DNA of 64,000 nt from an uncultured beta proteobacterium (GCA_903876735.1 CAIRAW010000054.1:48701-112700), one strand, 5' to 3'; positions 9,807 through 17,831 are shown, counted from the stretch's first letter. The notes: a model not told the origin generated them from the letters alone. Made by a program: numbers and translations.

Positions 9807-10988
9807 TCAGCCCAGAACAGTCTGCGCGACGATGGTGCGCTGCACCTCGTTGCTACCGCCGTAAATGGTGGTCTTGCGCATGTTGAAGTAGGTCGAGGTC
9901 AACGGGGCGCACCAGGTGCCGCCGCCGGGGAAGTCGCCCTGCCAGCCGGCTTCCATGGCTTCCTGGATCAGTGGCAGTGCAAAGGGGCCGGCTGCCAGCA
10001 TCATCAGTTCGCTGTAGCGTTGCTGGATCTCGCTGCCGCGAATCTTGAGCAGGCCGGCGATGTCGAGCGAATTTTTGCCCGATTTTTCTGCCGCCAGCAC
10101 GCGCAGCACCAGCATTTCCAGTGCCACCACATCCACTTCCAGCTTGGCAATCTCGTCGCGGAAGCGCGGCTCGTCGTAGACGTTTTCGGCCTTGGCGATG
10201 CGTTTGAGGCGTTCGAGTTCGCGCTTGGCGCGGTTCACGTCGGCGATGTTGGTGCGCTCATGGCTGAGCAGGTGCTTGGCGTAAGTCCAGCCCTTGTTCT
10301 CTTCGCCAATCAGGTTTTCCACCGGCACTTCAACGTTGTCGAAGAAGACCTCATTGACTTCGGGTTCGCCGTCGAGCAGCACGGTCGGGCGTACCGTGAC
10401 GCCGGGCGACTTCATGTCGATCAGCAGAAAACTGATGCCGGTTTGGGGCTTGCCCTCGTTGCTGGTGCGCACCAGGCAGAAAATCCATTCGCCGTACTGG
10501 CCCAGCGTGGTCCAGGCCTTCTGGCCGTTGACGATGTACTTGTTGCCCTGGCGTTCGGCCTTGGTCCGCACCGAGGCCAGGTCGGAGCCGGAGCCTGGTT
10601 CGCTGTAGCCCTGGCTCCACCAGACATCACCGCTGGCGATGCCGGGCAGAAAGCGCTGCTGCTGCTCGGCATTACCAAATGCCATGATGACCGGCGCCAC
10701 CATCACCGGGCCGAAGGGGATCACGCGTGGCGCACCGGCCAGCGCGCATTCTTCCTCGAACAAATGCTTCTGGATCGAGTTCCAGCCCGGGCCGCCAAAG
10801 GCCTTTGGCCAGGCGTGTCCCAGCCAGCCCTTCTTACCCAGGATCTTGCCCCAGCGCTGCATGTCGTCACGGCTCAGGCGCAGGGCGTTGTGCACCTTGT
10901 GCGAGATGTCTGCGGGCAGGTTTTCGCTGACCCAGGTGCGGATCTCCTTGCGAAACTGCTGCTCTTCAGGGGTGAATGCCAAATCCAT
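9807..10988 (-). CDS. Acyl-CoA dehydrogenase, pimeloyl-CoA dehydrogenase large-subunit type
   Basis: A 393-residue FAD-dependent acyl-CoA dehydrogenase. Visible features are the N-terminal helical domain (MDLAFTPEEQQFRKEIR), the substrate/flavin signature WWSQGYSEPGSGSDLAS at about residues 125-140, VNGQKAWTT, and the C-terminal NMRKTTIYGGSNEVQRTIV. In MCAD the catalytic glutamate is in YEGT; here the equivalent reads YGGS, as in PimC and FadE-type large subunits. It is first in a two-gene set with the small subunit 93 bp downstream, suggesting a heteromeric dehydrogenase for dicarboxylate or side-chain degradation. The regulation is not visible. Confidence 0.88.
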   Translation of the reverse strand: MDLAFTPEEQQFRKEIRTWVSENLPADISHKVHNALRLSRDDMQRWGKILGKKGWLGHAWPKAFGGPGWNSIQKHLFEEECALAGAPRVIPFGPVMVAPVIMAFGNAEQQQRFLPGIASGDVWWSQGYSEPGSGSDLASVRTKAERQGNKYIVNGQKAWTTLGQYGEWIFCLVRTSNEGKPQTGISFLLIDMKSPGVTVRPTVLLDGEPEVNEVFFDNVEVPVENLIGEENKGWTYAKHLLSHERTNIADVNRAKRELERLKRIAKAENVYDEPRFRDEIAKLEVDVVALEMLVLRVLAAEKSGKNSLDIAGLLKIRGSEIQQRYSELMMLAAGPFALPLIQEAMEAGWQGDFPGGGTWCAPLTSTYFNMRKTTIYGGSNEVQRTIVAQTVLG

Positions 10989-11038
10989 AAAAAGATCTCC
11001 AAATTTCCGATGGGTGATGTTTTAGCACGGTCGTTCGA

Positions 11039-11722
11039 TTAAGGCTGTCCAGGTTGTGACACACCGAGTTCGGCACACAGCTTTTGCACGGTTTCGCGCA
11101 GCAGCGCGACTTCGGCCTCAAGCCTTGCGATGCGCTCGGCCTGGCTGCCGCTGACGGGCGCGCCGGGCTCGGCGCCCTGGTTGGGGTCGACCGCGCCGCA
11201 CAGCAGATGGGCCCAGCGCTGCTCGCGTGCCCCATGGGCACGGGCCAGTTTGACCACCAGCGGACCGCCTTTCTCTGCAGAGCGGTCCTGCAACTCTTCC
11301 AGAAAGCCCTCCACCGATGAGATGTCGGCAAACTTGTACCAGCGCTCGGCATTCAGGCGCAACTCGCCGGCGGTTTGCGCGCCGCGCAGCATCAAGAGGC
11401 CCAGCAGCACGGCCGCCTGCTCGTAGACGCCGATACCGCGCTGGAAGTTGTGCTCAAAGCGCGTGCTGCGCCCGCCGCTGGATTCACGCACCAGGTTGAG
11501 GTTCTTGAGATTGTCGAGCGCGCTGGCCACTTCGACCTCGTCCACTTCCATGGAGGGCTCGCGGCTGGATTTCTGGTTGCAGCCCAGCAGCAGCGAGTTG
11601 AGCGTCAGCGGGTAGCTGTCGGGCACGGTGCGGGCTTTTTCCATCAGGGTGCCCAGCACGCGGGCTTCGATGGCGCTCAGGGTCGGTGTGGTGGCGGCTG
11701 GGGTATCAGGGGTCGCGGTCAT
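11039..11722 (-). CDS. YceH family protein (UPF0502 / DUF480)
   Basis: A 227-residue protein of the YceH family. Motifs are [21 protein letters not shown] at the start, then [20 protein letters not shown], typical of the paired winged-helix fold of this family, and a C-terminal coiled segment with a heptad-like [18 protein letters not shown]. The start is the ATG at 11722 (MTATPDTP); the open frame continues upstream across purN, but those codons are antisense to purN and not family-like. Only 13 bp separate it from the divergent purN. The cellular role is not established; the winged-helix fold suggests nucleic acid or protein binding. Confidence 0.9.
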   Translation of the reverse strand: MTATPDTPAATTPTLSAIEARVLGTLMEKARTVPDSYPLTLNSLLLGCNQKSSREPSMEVDEVEVASALDNLKNLNLVRESSGGRSTRFEHNFQRGIGVYEQAAVLLGLLMLRGAQTAGELRLNAERWYKFADISSVEGFLEELQDRSAEKGGPLVVKLARAHGAREQRWAHLLCGAVDPNQGAEPGAPVSGSQAERIARLEAEVALLRETVQKLCAELGVSQPGQP

Positions 11723-11735
11723 AATTGGCTCAGGT

Positions 11736-12326
11736 ATGAAGAACATCGTTATTTTGATCTCTGGCGGCGGCTCCAACATGGCGGCCATCGTAAAGACCGC
11801 ACGGCGCGATGCCTGGGCGGAAAAATTTGGTGCCCGCGTGGTCGCTGTCATCAGCAACAAGGCCAGTGCCGCTGGCTTGGTTTTTGCGGCCGAGCACGGC
11901 CTGGCGACCCTGGTGCTGGACCACAAGGCCTTCGAGTCGCGCGAAGCCTTCGATGCGGCCCTGGCCCAGGCAATTGATCGCTATGACCAGCCCGGGCAAC
12001 CCGCGCTGGTGGTGCTGGCCGGTTTCATGCGCATCCTGACGCCCGGTTTTGTCAGCCGCTATGAAGGCCGCCTGCTCAACATCCATCCCTCGCTGCTGCC
12101 GGCCTTTCCCGGCTTGCACACGCACCAGCGGGCGATTGATGCCGGCTGCAAGGTGGCCGGCGTCACGGTGCACCAGGTGACGGCCGAACTGGACCACGGC
12201 CCTATCCTGGCCCAAGCCGTGGTGCCGGTGTTGCCGGGCGACAGCGCGGAAACACTCGCCGCGCGCGTGCTCACGCAAGAGCACCACATCTACCCGCAGG
12301 CGATTGCCGATTTGCTAAGCACATAG
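11736..12326 (+). CDS. purN: Phosphoribosylglycinamide formyltransferase
   Basis: A 196-residue cytoplasmic enzyme of de novo purine synthesis that transfers a formyl group from 10-formyl-THF to GAR. The N-terminal GAR-binding loop reads [10 protein letters not shown]. The catalytic motifs are [12 protein letters not shown] (Asn, His) and [11 protein letters not shown] (Asp). The start is the ATG giving [11 protein letters not shown], usual for PurN; the extra upstream codons belong to the antisense of yceH. With only 13 bp to the divergent yceH start, the promoter must lie inside yceH or overlap its start. Confidence 0.96.
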   Translation: MKNIVILISGGGSNMAAIVKTARRDAWAEKFGARVVAVISNKASAAGLVFAAEHGLATLVLDHKAFESREAFDAALAQAIDRYDQPGQPALVVLAGFMRILTPGFVSRYEGRLLNIHPSLLPAFPGLHTHQRAIDAGCKVAGVTVHQVTAELDHGPILAQAVVPVLPGDSAETLAARVLTQEHHIYPQAIADLLST

Positions 12327-12343
12327 CAGCGCCTAGCTGCTAT
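12323..12343 (+). terminator. Hairpin at the purN stop codon
   Basis: A perfect 8-bp stem, ATAGCAGC/GCTGCTAT, with a five-base loop overlaps the purN stop codon. No run of T follows, so it may be a processing or Rho-assisted end signal rather than an intrinsic terminator. Confidence 0.3.
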
Positions 12344-12388
12344 TGGCGCGCGCTGCGGCTGTGCCCGCGCCGATAACCCGTGTCGAAG

Positions 12389-12402
12389 TTGATCCTTATC
12401 AA
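12389..12402 (+). promoter_or_regulatory. FNR/Anr-type binding site, distal copy
   Basis: TTGAT-CCTT-ATCAA matches the FNR consensus TTGAT-N4-ATCAA at all ten specified bases. It lies about 190 bp upstream of the first Flp pilin gene and downstream of purN, so the pilus locus is the natural target. Binding is inferred. Confidence 0.7.
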
Positions 12403-12428
12403 CGGTTCTGCGCTGGCCTCTGTCGAAG

Positions 12429-12442
12429 TTGATAGTTATCAA
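12429..12442 (+). promoter_or_regulatory. FNR/Anr-type binding site, proximal copy
   Basis: TTGAT-AGTT-ATCAA, again a perfect match to the consensus. Its centre is 40 bp from that of the distal copy. If it acts as a class II activator site, transcription would start near 12477, leaving a leader of about 115 bases before the pilin ATG. The -10 element is not clear in the GC-rich sequence that follows. Confidence 0.7.
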
Positions 12443-12590
12443 TTGCGGGGCGCCGCTCGTGGCGCACGCTACTCCCCATGCAGAAACTGAATCGATAACA
12501 CGCTGATCAAAGGGTGCTGTTGATTGTTCTGCTAATCGGTCAGTTGCCTTTGGAAGGTGGCTGGTGTTTTAGTCGAACTGGGGATCCATT

Positions 12591-12785
12591 ATGGAAAAAG
12601 TAATTCTCGCAACGCGCAGCTTCCTGCGTGATGAAGAGGGCGTGACCGCCATCGAATATGGACTGATCGCAGCCCTGATTGCGGTCGCCGTCATTGCCAC
12701 CGTCTATCTCGTCGGAACCGAACTCAATTCTGTCTTCGTCAAGATCAAGACCTGCCTGACCAACGCGTCGGCTTGCGGCACCTGA
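12591..12785 (+). CDS. flp: Flp-type pilin (first copy)
   Basis: A 64-residue type IVb prepilin, the expected major subunit of the Tad pilus. The processing and polymerisation motif is DEEGVTAIEYGLIAALIAVAVI: cleavage after Gly17 leaves V-T-A-I-E, with the Glu at +5 and Tyr at +6 typical of Flp. One hydrophobic helix follows. The C-terminus ends KTCLTNASACGT with two cysteines six residues apart, an unusual feature for such a small pilin. GGGGAT precedes the ATG by seven bases. It is the first gene after the FNR boxes and heads the Tad locus. Confidence 0.93.
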   Translation: MEKVILATRSFLRDEEGVTAIEYGLIAALIAVAVIATVYLVGTELNSVFVKIKTCLTNASACGT

Positions 12786-12888
12786 TCCACACAAGCGCTT
12801 GAGCGTCAGAGGGCGGTGCGCCTGCCAGCCTTGGCAGGCGCTGTGGATGTTCCTGACCTGAAGTTTGCTGTGCAACCGAAAGATCCAA

Positions 12889-13077
12889 GTGAACGATCTC
12901 GTTTCTGTCAGTGCCAGACTGCTGTGTGAGGAAGACGGTGTCAGTGCCATCGAATACGCACTGATCGCTTCCATCATCGCGATCGCCGTGACGGTAACCG
13001 TTCTTCTTCTCGGGCAGCAGGTGCACAGCTTCTTCCTTCGTCTCAAGGCCTGCATGCTGGCACCGTCGACCTGCTGA
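12889..13077 (+). CDS. Flp-type pilin (second copy)
   Basis: A 62-residue Flp-like prepilin with EEDGVSAIEYALIASIIAIAVTV; the G-V-S-A-I-E-Y cleavage region is intact. It differs strongly from the first pilin outside the helix, and ends KACMLAPSTC, again with cysteines spaced C-x6-C. The start is probably the GTG at 12889 (VNDLVS); a TTG at 12865 in the same frame is possible and the ribosome site is weak. Lower translation than the first copy would fit a minor pilin, but that is inferred. Confidence 0.87.
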   Translation: MNDLVSVSARLLCEEDGVSAIEYALIASIIAIAVTVTVLLLGQQVHSFFLRLKACMLAPSTC

Positions 13078-13114
13078 ATCCGAGCCAAATGCCGCAACCC
13101 AAGGGAATCCTTTC

Positions 13115-13714
13115 ATGCAAACCGATCTCACCCCGGCAACCTGGCAACTGTGGTGTTTTGCACTGCTCACACTGACCATGATGATGGTGCTGGACTCCGA
13201 TCTGCGCGAGCGGCGCATTCCCAATGCCGTGGTGCTGCTCGGTTTGTGCGCTGGTGTCCTGCTCAACAGCTTCGGACCGGCCAACGGCCAAGCCGGCTTG
13301 TTCGGCGACTTTCCCGGGGCGTTGGGCGCGGCCCAGGCGATTCTGGGCGCGCTGGTCGGGCTGTTGGTCTTTCTTCCGCTCTATCTGATGCGGGCGATGG
13401 GGGCCGGCGATGTCAAACTGCTGGCCGCGCTCGGTTCCTTTGTCGGCCCGGTTGAGGTTCTCGGCGTGGCTCTGTGCATTCTGCTCGCAGGCGGTCTGCT
13501 CGCGCTGGCGCGCATGCTGTGGACGCACCAGTCGCGCCAAGTGCTCGGCAACGTCTGGCTCGTGCTCGGCGGCATGGTGCAGGGTGGCGTGCACCGTTTC
13601 GATCCTGCCACGCAGTCGGTTGAACGCATGCCCTATGCGCTGGCTTTTGCCGCAGGTCTGCTGCTCTATGGCGGCTGGCGCTCGGTTGGCGGTATGCCAT
13701 TGATCGGCATTTGA
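13115..13714 (+). CDS. cpaA: Prepilin peptidase (CpaA/TadV type)
   Basis: A 199-residue inner-membrane A24 aspartyl protease that cleaves Flp, TadE and TadF prepilins. The two catalytic aspartates are in DSDLRERRIPN (about residues 27-37) and in GAGDVKLLAALG (about residues 96-107). About five membrane helices are seen. The length is that of short CpaA/TadV enzymes without the methylase domain of PilD. It lies 37 bp after the second pilin in the same transcription unit. Confidence 0.94.
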   Translation: MQTDLTPATWQLWCFALLTLTMMMVLDSDLRERRIPNAVVLLGLCAGVLLNSFGPANGQAGLFGDFPGALGAAQAILGALVGLLVFLPLYLMRAMGAGDVKLLAALGSFVGPVEVLGVALCILLAGGLLALARMLWTHQSRQVLGNVWLVLGGMVQGGVHRFDPATQSVERMPYALAFAAGLLLYGGWRSVGGMPLIGI

Positions 13715-13744
13715 GAACACGGCAAAAACCTCACAGGCGCCATC

Positions 13745-15070
13745 ATGTACGTCGAACAAACAATCCCCCTGCACAGCGTCGAGGCTGAAACCGCTGGCGT
13801 ACCGAATGCCTTTCTGACGGAGATGCTGCTGCGCCACCTCTCGCGCATGGGCGAGTTGCCTTTGTTCCAGATAGCCAAGCGCATGGGCATGAGTCCGGTG
13901 CAGGTTCTTCCTTTGCTCGTGCACATGCGTGCCCTGCAGTTGATCGAGGTGCCGCGCCGCGGCGAAACCGAGGGCGATGTCAGCTATGCCCTGACTGAAG
14001 GCGGTCGCAACCAGGGCGCGCTGGCCTTCGAGCGGTGCCAGTATGTCGGCCCAGCACCGGTCCCGCTGTGGGAGTATGTCGATCGGGTGAATCGGCAGAG
14101 CCTGCGCCACCAACCGACAACGGTACAGCGGCTCAAGGACGCGATGGGCACTCTGGTGCTGGAGGACGATCTGCTGCCGACCCTTGGCAGCGCGCTCAAC
14201 TCGGGCAAGGCGATCTATCTTTACGGCCCCAGCGGCACAGGAAAGTCCTATCTGGCAGAGCATCTGGTCAAGACGCTGCAGGGCGAGATCTGGGTGCCGC
14301 ATGCCATCTACGTCGAGGGCGAGGTGATTCAGGTCTTCGATCCCACGGTACACCATGCGGTGGAACAAACAGTGCAGGAGCGTCACCTGAGCCGCGATGA
14401 GGCGGCCGACGGGCGCTGGGTGCGCGTGGCGCGCCCGGTGGTGGTCACGGCGGGTGAACTCACACTGCAGATGCTCGATCTTGAGTTTGACCGGATGAGC
14501 CGCCTCTATGTGGCGCCGCCGCAGATGAAGGCCAACAACGGCATCCTGGTGGTTGATGACCTCGGTCGCCAGCGCGTGAGCGCGCGCGACCTGCTCAACC
14601 GCTGGATCGTGCCGCTGGACCGCCATGTGGATTACCTGGGACTGCATACCGGCGCGACCTTTGAAGTGCCGTTTGACGTGACGGTCATCTTTGCCTCGAA
14701 CTTGACACCCGAGGAATTGACCGACCCCGCTTTTGCCCGGCGCCTGGGCTACAAGATTGCGATCGGCGCGATGAGCCAGGAGGGTTATCGCAAAGTGATC
14801 GCACAGGCCTGCAAGCGCGTGGGCGTGACGGCCGATCCGGTCTCGATCGATTTCATGATTGAGCGCCTGCATCCGTCCTATGAGCAGGCCTACCTGCCCT
14901 GCATTCCGTATGACGTGATCAGCAAGATTCGGGACCGCGCACTGTATCTCGGGCAGTCGCCCCGACTCACGCCCGACTTGATCGAGTGGGCCTGGAAAAC
15001 GTACTTTGGTGCGGGCAGTCAGCCGCAACCAGGGCTTGCAAGCAATGGATTTGAGGAGCGTAGAACATGA
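13745..15070 (+). CDS. AAA+ ATPase with N-terminal winged helix in the Tad locus
   Basis: A 441-residue soluble protein. Residues 20-100 look like a winged-helix module (LRHLSRMGELPLFQIAKRMG, VLPLLVHMRALQLIEVPRRG). The ATPase core has Walker A GPSGTGKS at 161-168, Walker B GILVVDD at 266-272, and a sensor-like VTVIFASNLTP. The C-terminal region is helical. It is not the secretion ATPase (CpaF, further on) and not CpaE. It overlaps cpaB by four bases (ATGA), so it is an integral part of the operon. Similar genes occur in Burkholderiales Tad loci as far as I recall; the role is unknown. MoxR/DnaC-like remodelling or regulation is inference. Confidence 0.85.
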   Translation: MYVEQTIPLHSVEAETAGVPNAFLTEMLLRHLSRMGELPLFQIAKRMGMSPVQVLPLLVHMRALQLIEVPRRGETEGDVSYALTEGGRNQGALAFERCQYVGPAPVPLWEYVDRVNRQSLRHQPTTVQRLKDAMGTLVLEDDLLPTLGSALNSGKAIYLYGPSGTGKSYLAEHLVKTLQGEIWVPHAIYVEGEVIQVFDPTVHHAVEQTVQERHLSRDEAADGRWVRVARPVVVTAGELTLQMLDLEFDRMSRLYVAPPQMKANNGILVVDDLGRQRVSARDLLNRWIVPLDRHVDYLGLHTGATFEVPFDVTVIFASNLTPEELTDPAFARRLGYKIAIGAMSQEGYRKVIAQACKRVGVTADPVSIDFMIERLHPSYEQAYLPCIPYDVISKIRDRALYLGQSPRLTPDLIEWAWKTYFGAGSQPQPGLASNGFEERRT

Positions 15071-15930
15071 GAAGCACCCGTGCAATTGTGATGATCCTGC
15101 TGTCGCTGGTCGCCGGCATCGCCGCTGTCTTTCTGGCCGCCCGCTGGGTCGGGCAGCAGGCGGCGCAAAACACCAGCCCGGTGGTGGTCGCCGCGCGCGA
15201 TCTTGAGCCTGGCCTCCCGCTGACCTCGGTCATGCTGCAGCAAGCACCCTGGCCCTCCGGTTCCGTTCCGGTAGGCGCCTTCGAGGACAGCAAGAAACTC
15301 GAAGGCCGTGTCATCCGCTCGCCGGTATTCAAGGGTGAACCGGTGCTGGAGCCCAAGCTCGCGCCGGAAGGCACCAAGGGCGGGCTGACCTCGATTATTC
15401 AAAACGGCAAGCGCGCCATCAGTGTCAAGGTCAATGAAGTGGTCGGTGTTGCCGGCTTCGCCCTGCCCGGCAGCTTTGTTGATGTCATGGTCAACACCAC
15501 CGACAGCAAGAACAAGTCGATCTCCAAGATTGTGCTCAGGCGGATTCTGGTGCTGGCGGTCGCGCAGGAGGCCAACCGCGATGAAACCAAGCCCAAGGTG
15601 GTCAGTGCCGTCACGCTCGAAGTGACGCCCGAGGAGGCGGAAAAAATCGATCTGGCGCGCAGCATTGGTGCTTTGTCTCTGGTGCTGCGCAATGCGGTCG
15701 ACATCAACGATGCGCAGACGGCCGGCATGGACCGCGACGAACTGCTGGGCAAGGAAGTCACGCCGCCAGTGCCGCAGCAGGGTGCCTCGGCGGCGCCGGC
15801 GCCGGTGCGACGCGTCGTCAAGGCCAAGGCAGCCACCGCTGTTGCGCCGCGACCGGCGGCTCCGGCCAGTGCGAGCAAGAGCGTCGTGGAGGTGATCCGC
15901 GGTGTGCAAAAAGCCAATTCCGAATTCTGA
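15067..15930 (+). CDS. cpaB: Flp pilus assembly protein CpaB (RcpC)
   Basis: A 287-residue periplasmic protein anchored by one N-terminal helix (about residues 5-25). An SAF-type domain follows (VVAARDLEPGLPLTSVML) and then the conserved RAISVKVNEVVGVAGFALPGSFVDVM core of the CpaB/RcpC family. The tail from about residue 235 is rich in Ala, Pro and Lys and probably unstructured. The family works with the secretin in the outer-membrane part of the Tad machine. GAGGAG lies seven bases before the ATG, which overlaps the preceding stop codon. Confidence 0.94.
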   Translation: MRSTRAIVMILLSLVAGIAAVFLAARWVGQQAAQNTSPVVVAARDLEPGLPLTSVMLQQAPWPSGSVPVGAFEDSKKLEGRVIRSPVFKGEPVLEPKLAPEGTKGGLTSIIQNGKRAISVKVNEVVGVAGFALPGSFVDVMVNTTDSKNKSISKIVLRRILVLAVAQEANRDETKPKVVSAVTLEVTPEEAEKIDLARSIGALSLVLRNAVDINDAQTAGMDRDELLGKEVTPPVPQQGASAAPAPVRRVVKAKAATAVAPRPAAPASASKSVVEVIRGVQKANSEF

Positions 15931-15947
15931 TTGCGAAGGAAAGCAAA

Positions 15948-17549
15948 ATGAAAGCAGCATCACAAACCCGTCACGGCGCGGCGCATCCAGAGAAGCAGGG
16001 ATGCCGCGCTGGCCTGCGCGCTCGCTCGCAGTTGGCCGCCTGCCTGCTCGCCGTCGGCATCGCGCTGGCCATCGCCACGCCGGTGCAGGCACAGGCACAG
16101 GCGCAGGCGCAGGCGCAGGCGCAGGCGCAGGCGCCCAAGACCATGGTCATCAAGGGCAGCAGCGCTGCCCCGGCGTCGCTGTCGGCCACCAGCAGCAGCG
16201 GCTTTGCAGCCCTGGGGCCGGCACTGGAACTGATCATCGGCAAGTCCACGCTGATGCGCACACCCTCGCCGATCGAGCGCATCTCGGTCGGCAACCCCAG
16301 CATTGCCGATGTCTCGCTGATCAACCCGTCCGAACTCTATCTGCTGGGCAAGGCCTATGGCTCGACCAATCTGGTGATCTGGCGCAAGGGCGCCGAGACC
16401 ACCGTGATCGACGTCAACGTCAGCATCGACGCCGAGCGCATGGAGAAAAAGCTCAGGGAACTGCTGCCTGACGAGGCCGGCATCCGGGTGCGACCGGCCG
16501 CCGACTCGGTGATCCTGACTGGCGTCGTCTCCAGCGCGGCCAAGGCCAAGTATGCGGAAGACATTGCCAACGCCTTCGTGCGCGACATCAACCGCAATCT
16601 GGTGCTGCCGGTCATGGCCGGCGATGTCAAGGCCAAGGCTGGCACCACCCTCAGCGTGGGCAGCGGCGCCGGCTCGGGTGAAACCAGCGCCAAGGTGGTA
16701 AACCAGTTGCGCGTCGCGCAGGGCCAGCAGGTGATGCTCGAAGTCAAGATTGCTGAAGTCAGCAAGAACCTGATCGACAAGCTCGGCTCCAGTGTGGCGG
16801 TGCGGCGCACCGGTAACAACGGCGAGAACGTGTTTTCGATGCTGTCCAATTTCCTGAGCGGTGGCGGCGGCTTGCTTGAGGCGCTCAATGTCGGCAGAAC
16901 CGCCATCAGCATCGACGGTCAGAACGACGATGGCCTGGTGCGGGTGCTGGCCGAGCCCAATATCATGGCCGTTAGCGGCCAGTCCGCCAGTTTTCTCTCG
17001 GGCGGCAAGATTTACATCCCGGTTTCGCAGACCGGCAGCGCAGGCAGCGGCGGCTCGACCATCACGCTCGAGGAGAAGGAGTTTGGCATCGGCGTGCGCT
17101 TCACGCCCACCGTGCTCGAAGGCACGCGCATCAACCTCAAGCTGGTTTCGGAGGTGTCGGACTTGTCGCAGGCCGGCTCCCCCTTCACCACGGTCAACGG
17201 GGTGACCTCGGTTCTTCCCTCACTCTCCGTGCGCCGCGCCGACACCACGGTTCAACTCAATGACGGCCAGAGCTTTGTCATCGCTGGCCTGATCAAGAAC
17301 AATTCGACGGCCGCCGTCAAGCGTTTCCCAGGTCTGGGCGAGGTGCCGGTGCTGGGCGCGCTGTTTCGCAGCAGCGAGTTCCAGAAGGACCAGACCGAAC
17401 TGCTGTTTGTCGTCACACCGCGCCTGGTCAAACCCCTGGCTGAAGTCCCGGTCCTGCCCACCAGCAACCATGCTGAACCGAAACCGACCGACATGTTCCT
17501 CTATGGCAGGGTTGAAGCACCCACCCCTGCGCCTGCCGCCAATCAATAA
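15948..17549 (+). CDS. cpaC: Tad secretin CpaC (RcpA)
   Basis: A 533-residue outer-membrane secretin forming the pore for the Flp pilus. The N-terminal signal sequence ends in a stretch of eight Gln-Ala pairs (about residues 47-62). Next come the pilus-formation N-domain (SPIERISVGNPSIADVSLINP), a BON-like segment (AADSVILTGVVSSAAKAKYA), and the secretin domain with VRVLAEPNIMAVSGQSASFLSGG and GLIKNNSTAAVKRFPGLGEVPVLG. AAGGAAA precedes the ATG. It follows cpaB by 17 bp, the usual cpaB-cpaC order. The repeat tract is noted separately. Confidence 0.95.
   Translation: MKAASQTRHGAAHPEKQGCRAGLRARSQLAACLLAVGIALAIATPVQAQAQAQAQAQAQAQAPKTMVIKGSSAAPASLSATSSSGFAALGPALELIIGKSTLMRTPSPIERISVGNPSIADVSLINPSELYLLGKAYGSTNLVIWRKGAETTVIDVNVSIDAERMEKKLRELLPDEAGIRVRPAADSVILTGVVSSAAKAKYAEDIANAFVRDINRNLVLPVMAGDVKAKAGTTLSVGSGAGSGETSAKVVNQLRVAQGQQVMLEVKIAEVSKNLIDKLGSSVAVRRTGNNGENVFSMLSNFLSGGGGLLEALNVGRTAISIDGQNDDGLVRVLAEPNIMAVSGQSASFLSGGKIYIPVSQTGSAGSGGSTITLEEKEFGIGVRFTPTVLEGTRINLKLVSEVSDLSQAGSPFTTVNGVTSVLPSLSVRRADTTVQLNDGQSFVIAGLIKNNSTAAVKRFPGLGEVPVLGALFRSSEFQKDQTELLFVVTPRLVKPLAEVPVLPTSNHAEPKPTDMFLYGRVEAPTPAPAANQ
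16086..16133 (+). repeat. Hexanucleotide tract (CAGGCR)8 in cpaC
   Basis: Eight units of CAGGCA or CAGGCG in a row (two then six) code for eight Gln-Ala pairs at the end of the secretin signal peptide. Unit number changes would keep the frame and only alter the length of this segment. Confidence 0.9.
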
Positions 17550-17561
17550 AGGAAGGTCATC

Positions 17562-17831
17562 ATGAACAAGATCACGCTTACTCTGCTGCTGGGTCTGCTG
17601 GCCGCATGCGCCAGCAACACACCGAACTACGACGCCAAATTCGGCGATGCGGTGCGAGCCGCTCGCCAGGCCCAGACGCTCAACCCGGGCGCCGGGAGCG
17701 ACAGCGACCCGGTCATGGGTCTGGACGCGCAGGCCGCCGTCAAGGCGCAGGAACGCTATCAAGAGTCGTTCAAGACGCCACCCAAGACCTTCGATGTGAC
17801 CAACATCGGCGGCGCGATGTCGGGTCAATAA
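17562..17831 (+). CDS. Small Tad-locus lipoprotein
   Basis: An 89-residue predicted lipoprotein: MNKITLTLLLGLLAAC gives a short signal with lipobox LAAC at residues 13-16. The rest is hydrophilic and Ala/Gln-rich (VRAARQAQTLNPGAGSDSDP, AQERYQESF). GGAAGG stands before the ATG. It sits between the secretin and TadG, where Tad loci often hold a CpaD/RcpB-like outer-membrane factor, and may serve as secretin pilotin or partner. Its sequence is too short for a firm family call; I know it only as a pilus assembly protein of Burkholderiales loci. Confidence 0.8.
   Translation: MNKITLTLLLGLLAACASNTPNYDAKFGDAVRAARQAQTLNPGAGSDSDPVMGLDAQAAVKAQERYQESFKTPPKTFDVTNIGGAMSGQ

Larger units (their letters stand above)
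12381..12442 (+). repeat. Direct repeat of 22 bp carrying two FNR boxes
   Basis: Two copies of TGTCGAAGTTGATnnTTATCAA (12381-12402 and 12421-12442) are 40 bp apart start to start and differ only at the two central bases. Each holds a perfect palindromic FNR-type site. The shared left flank TGTCGAAG indicates a local duplication or a composite site. Confidence 0.85.

Noticed and set aside
13043..15085. A 680-codon open frame on the minus strand across cpaA and the AAA+ ATPase gene
   Set aside because: Antisense to two genes with clear motifs; composition is that of a shadow frame.
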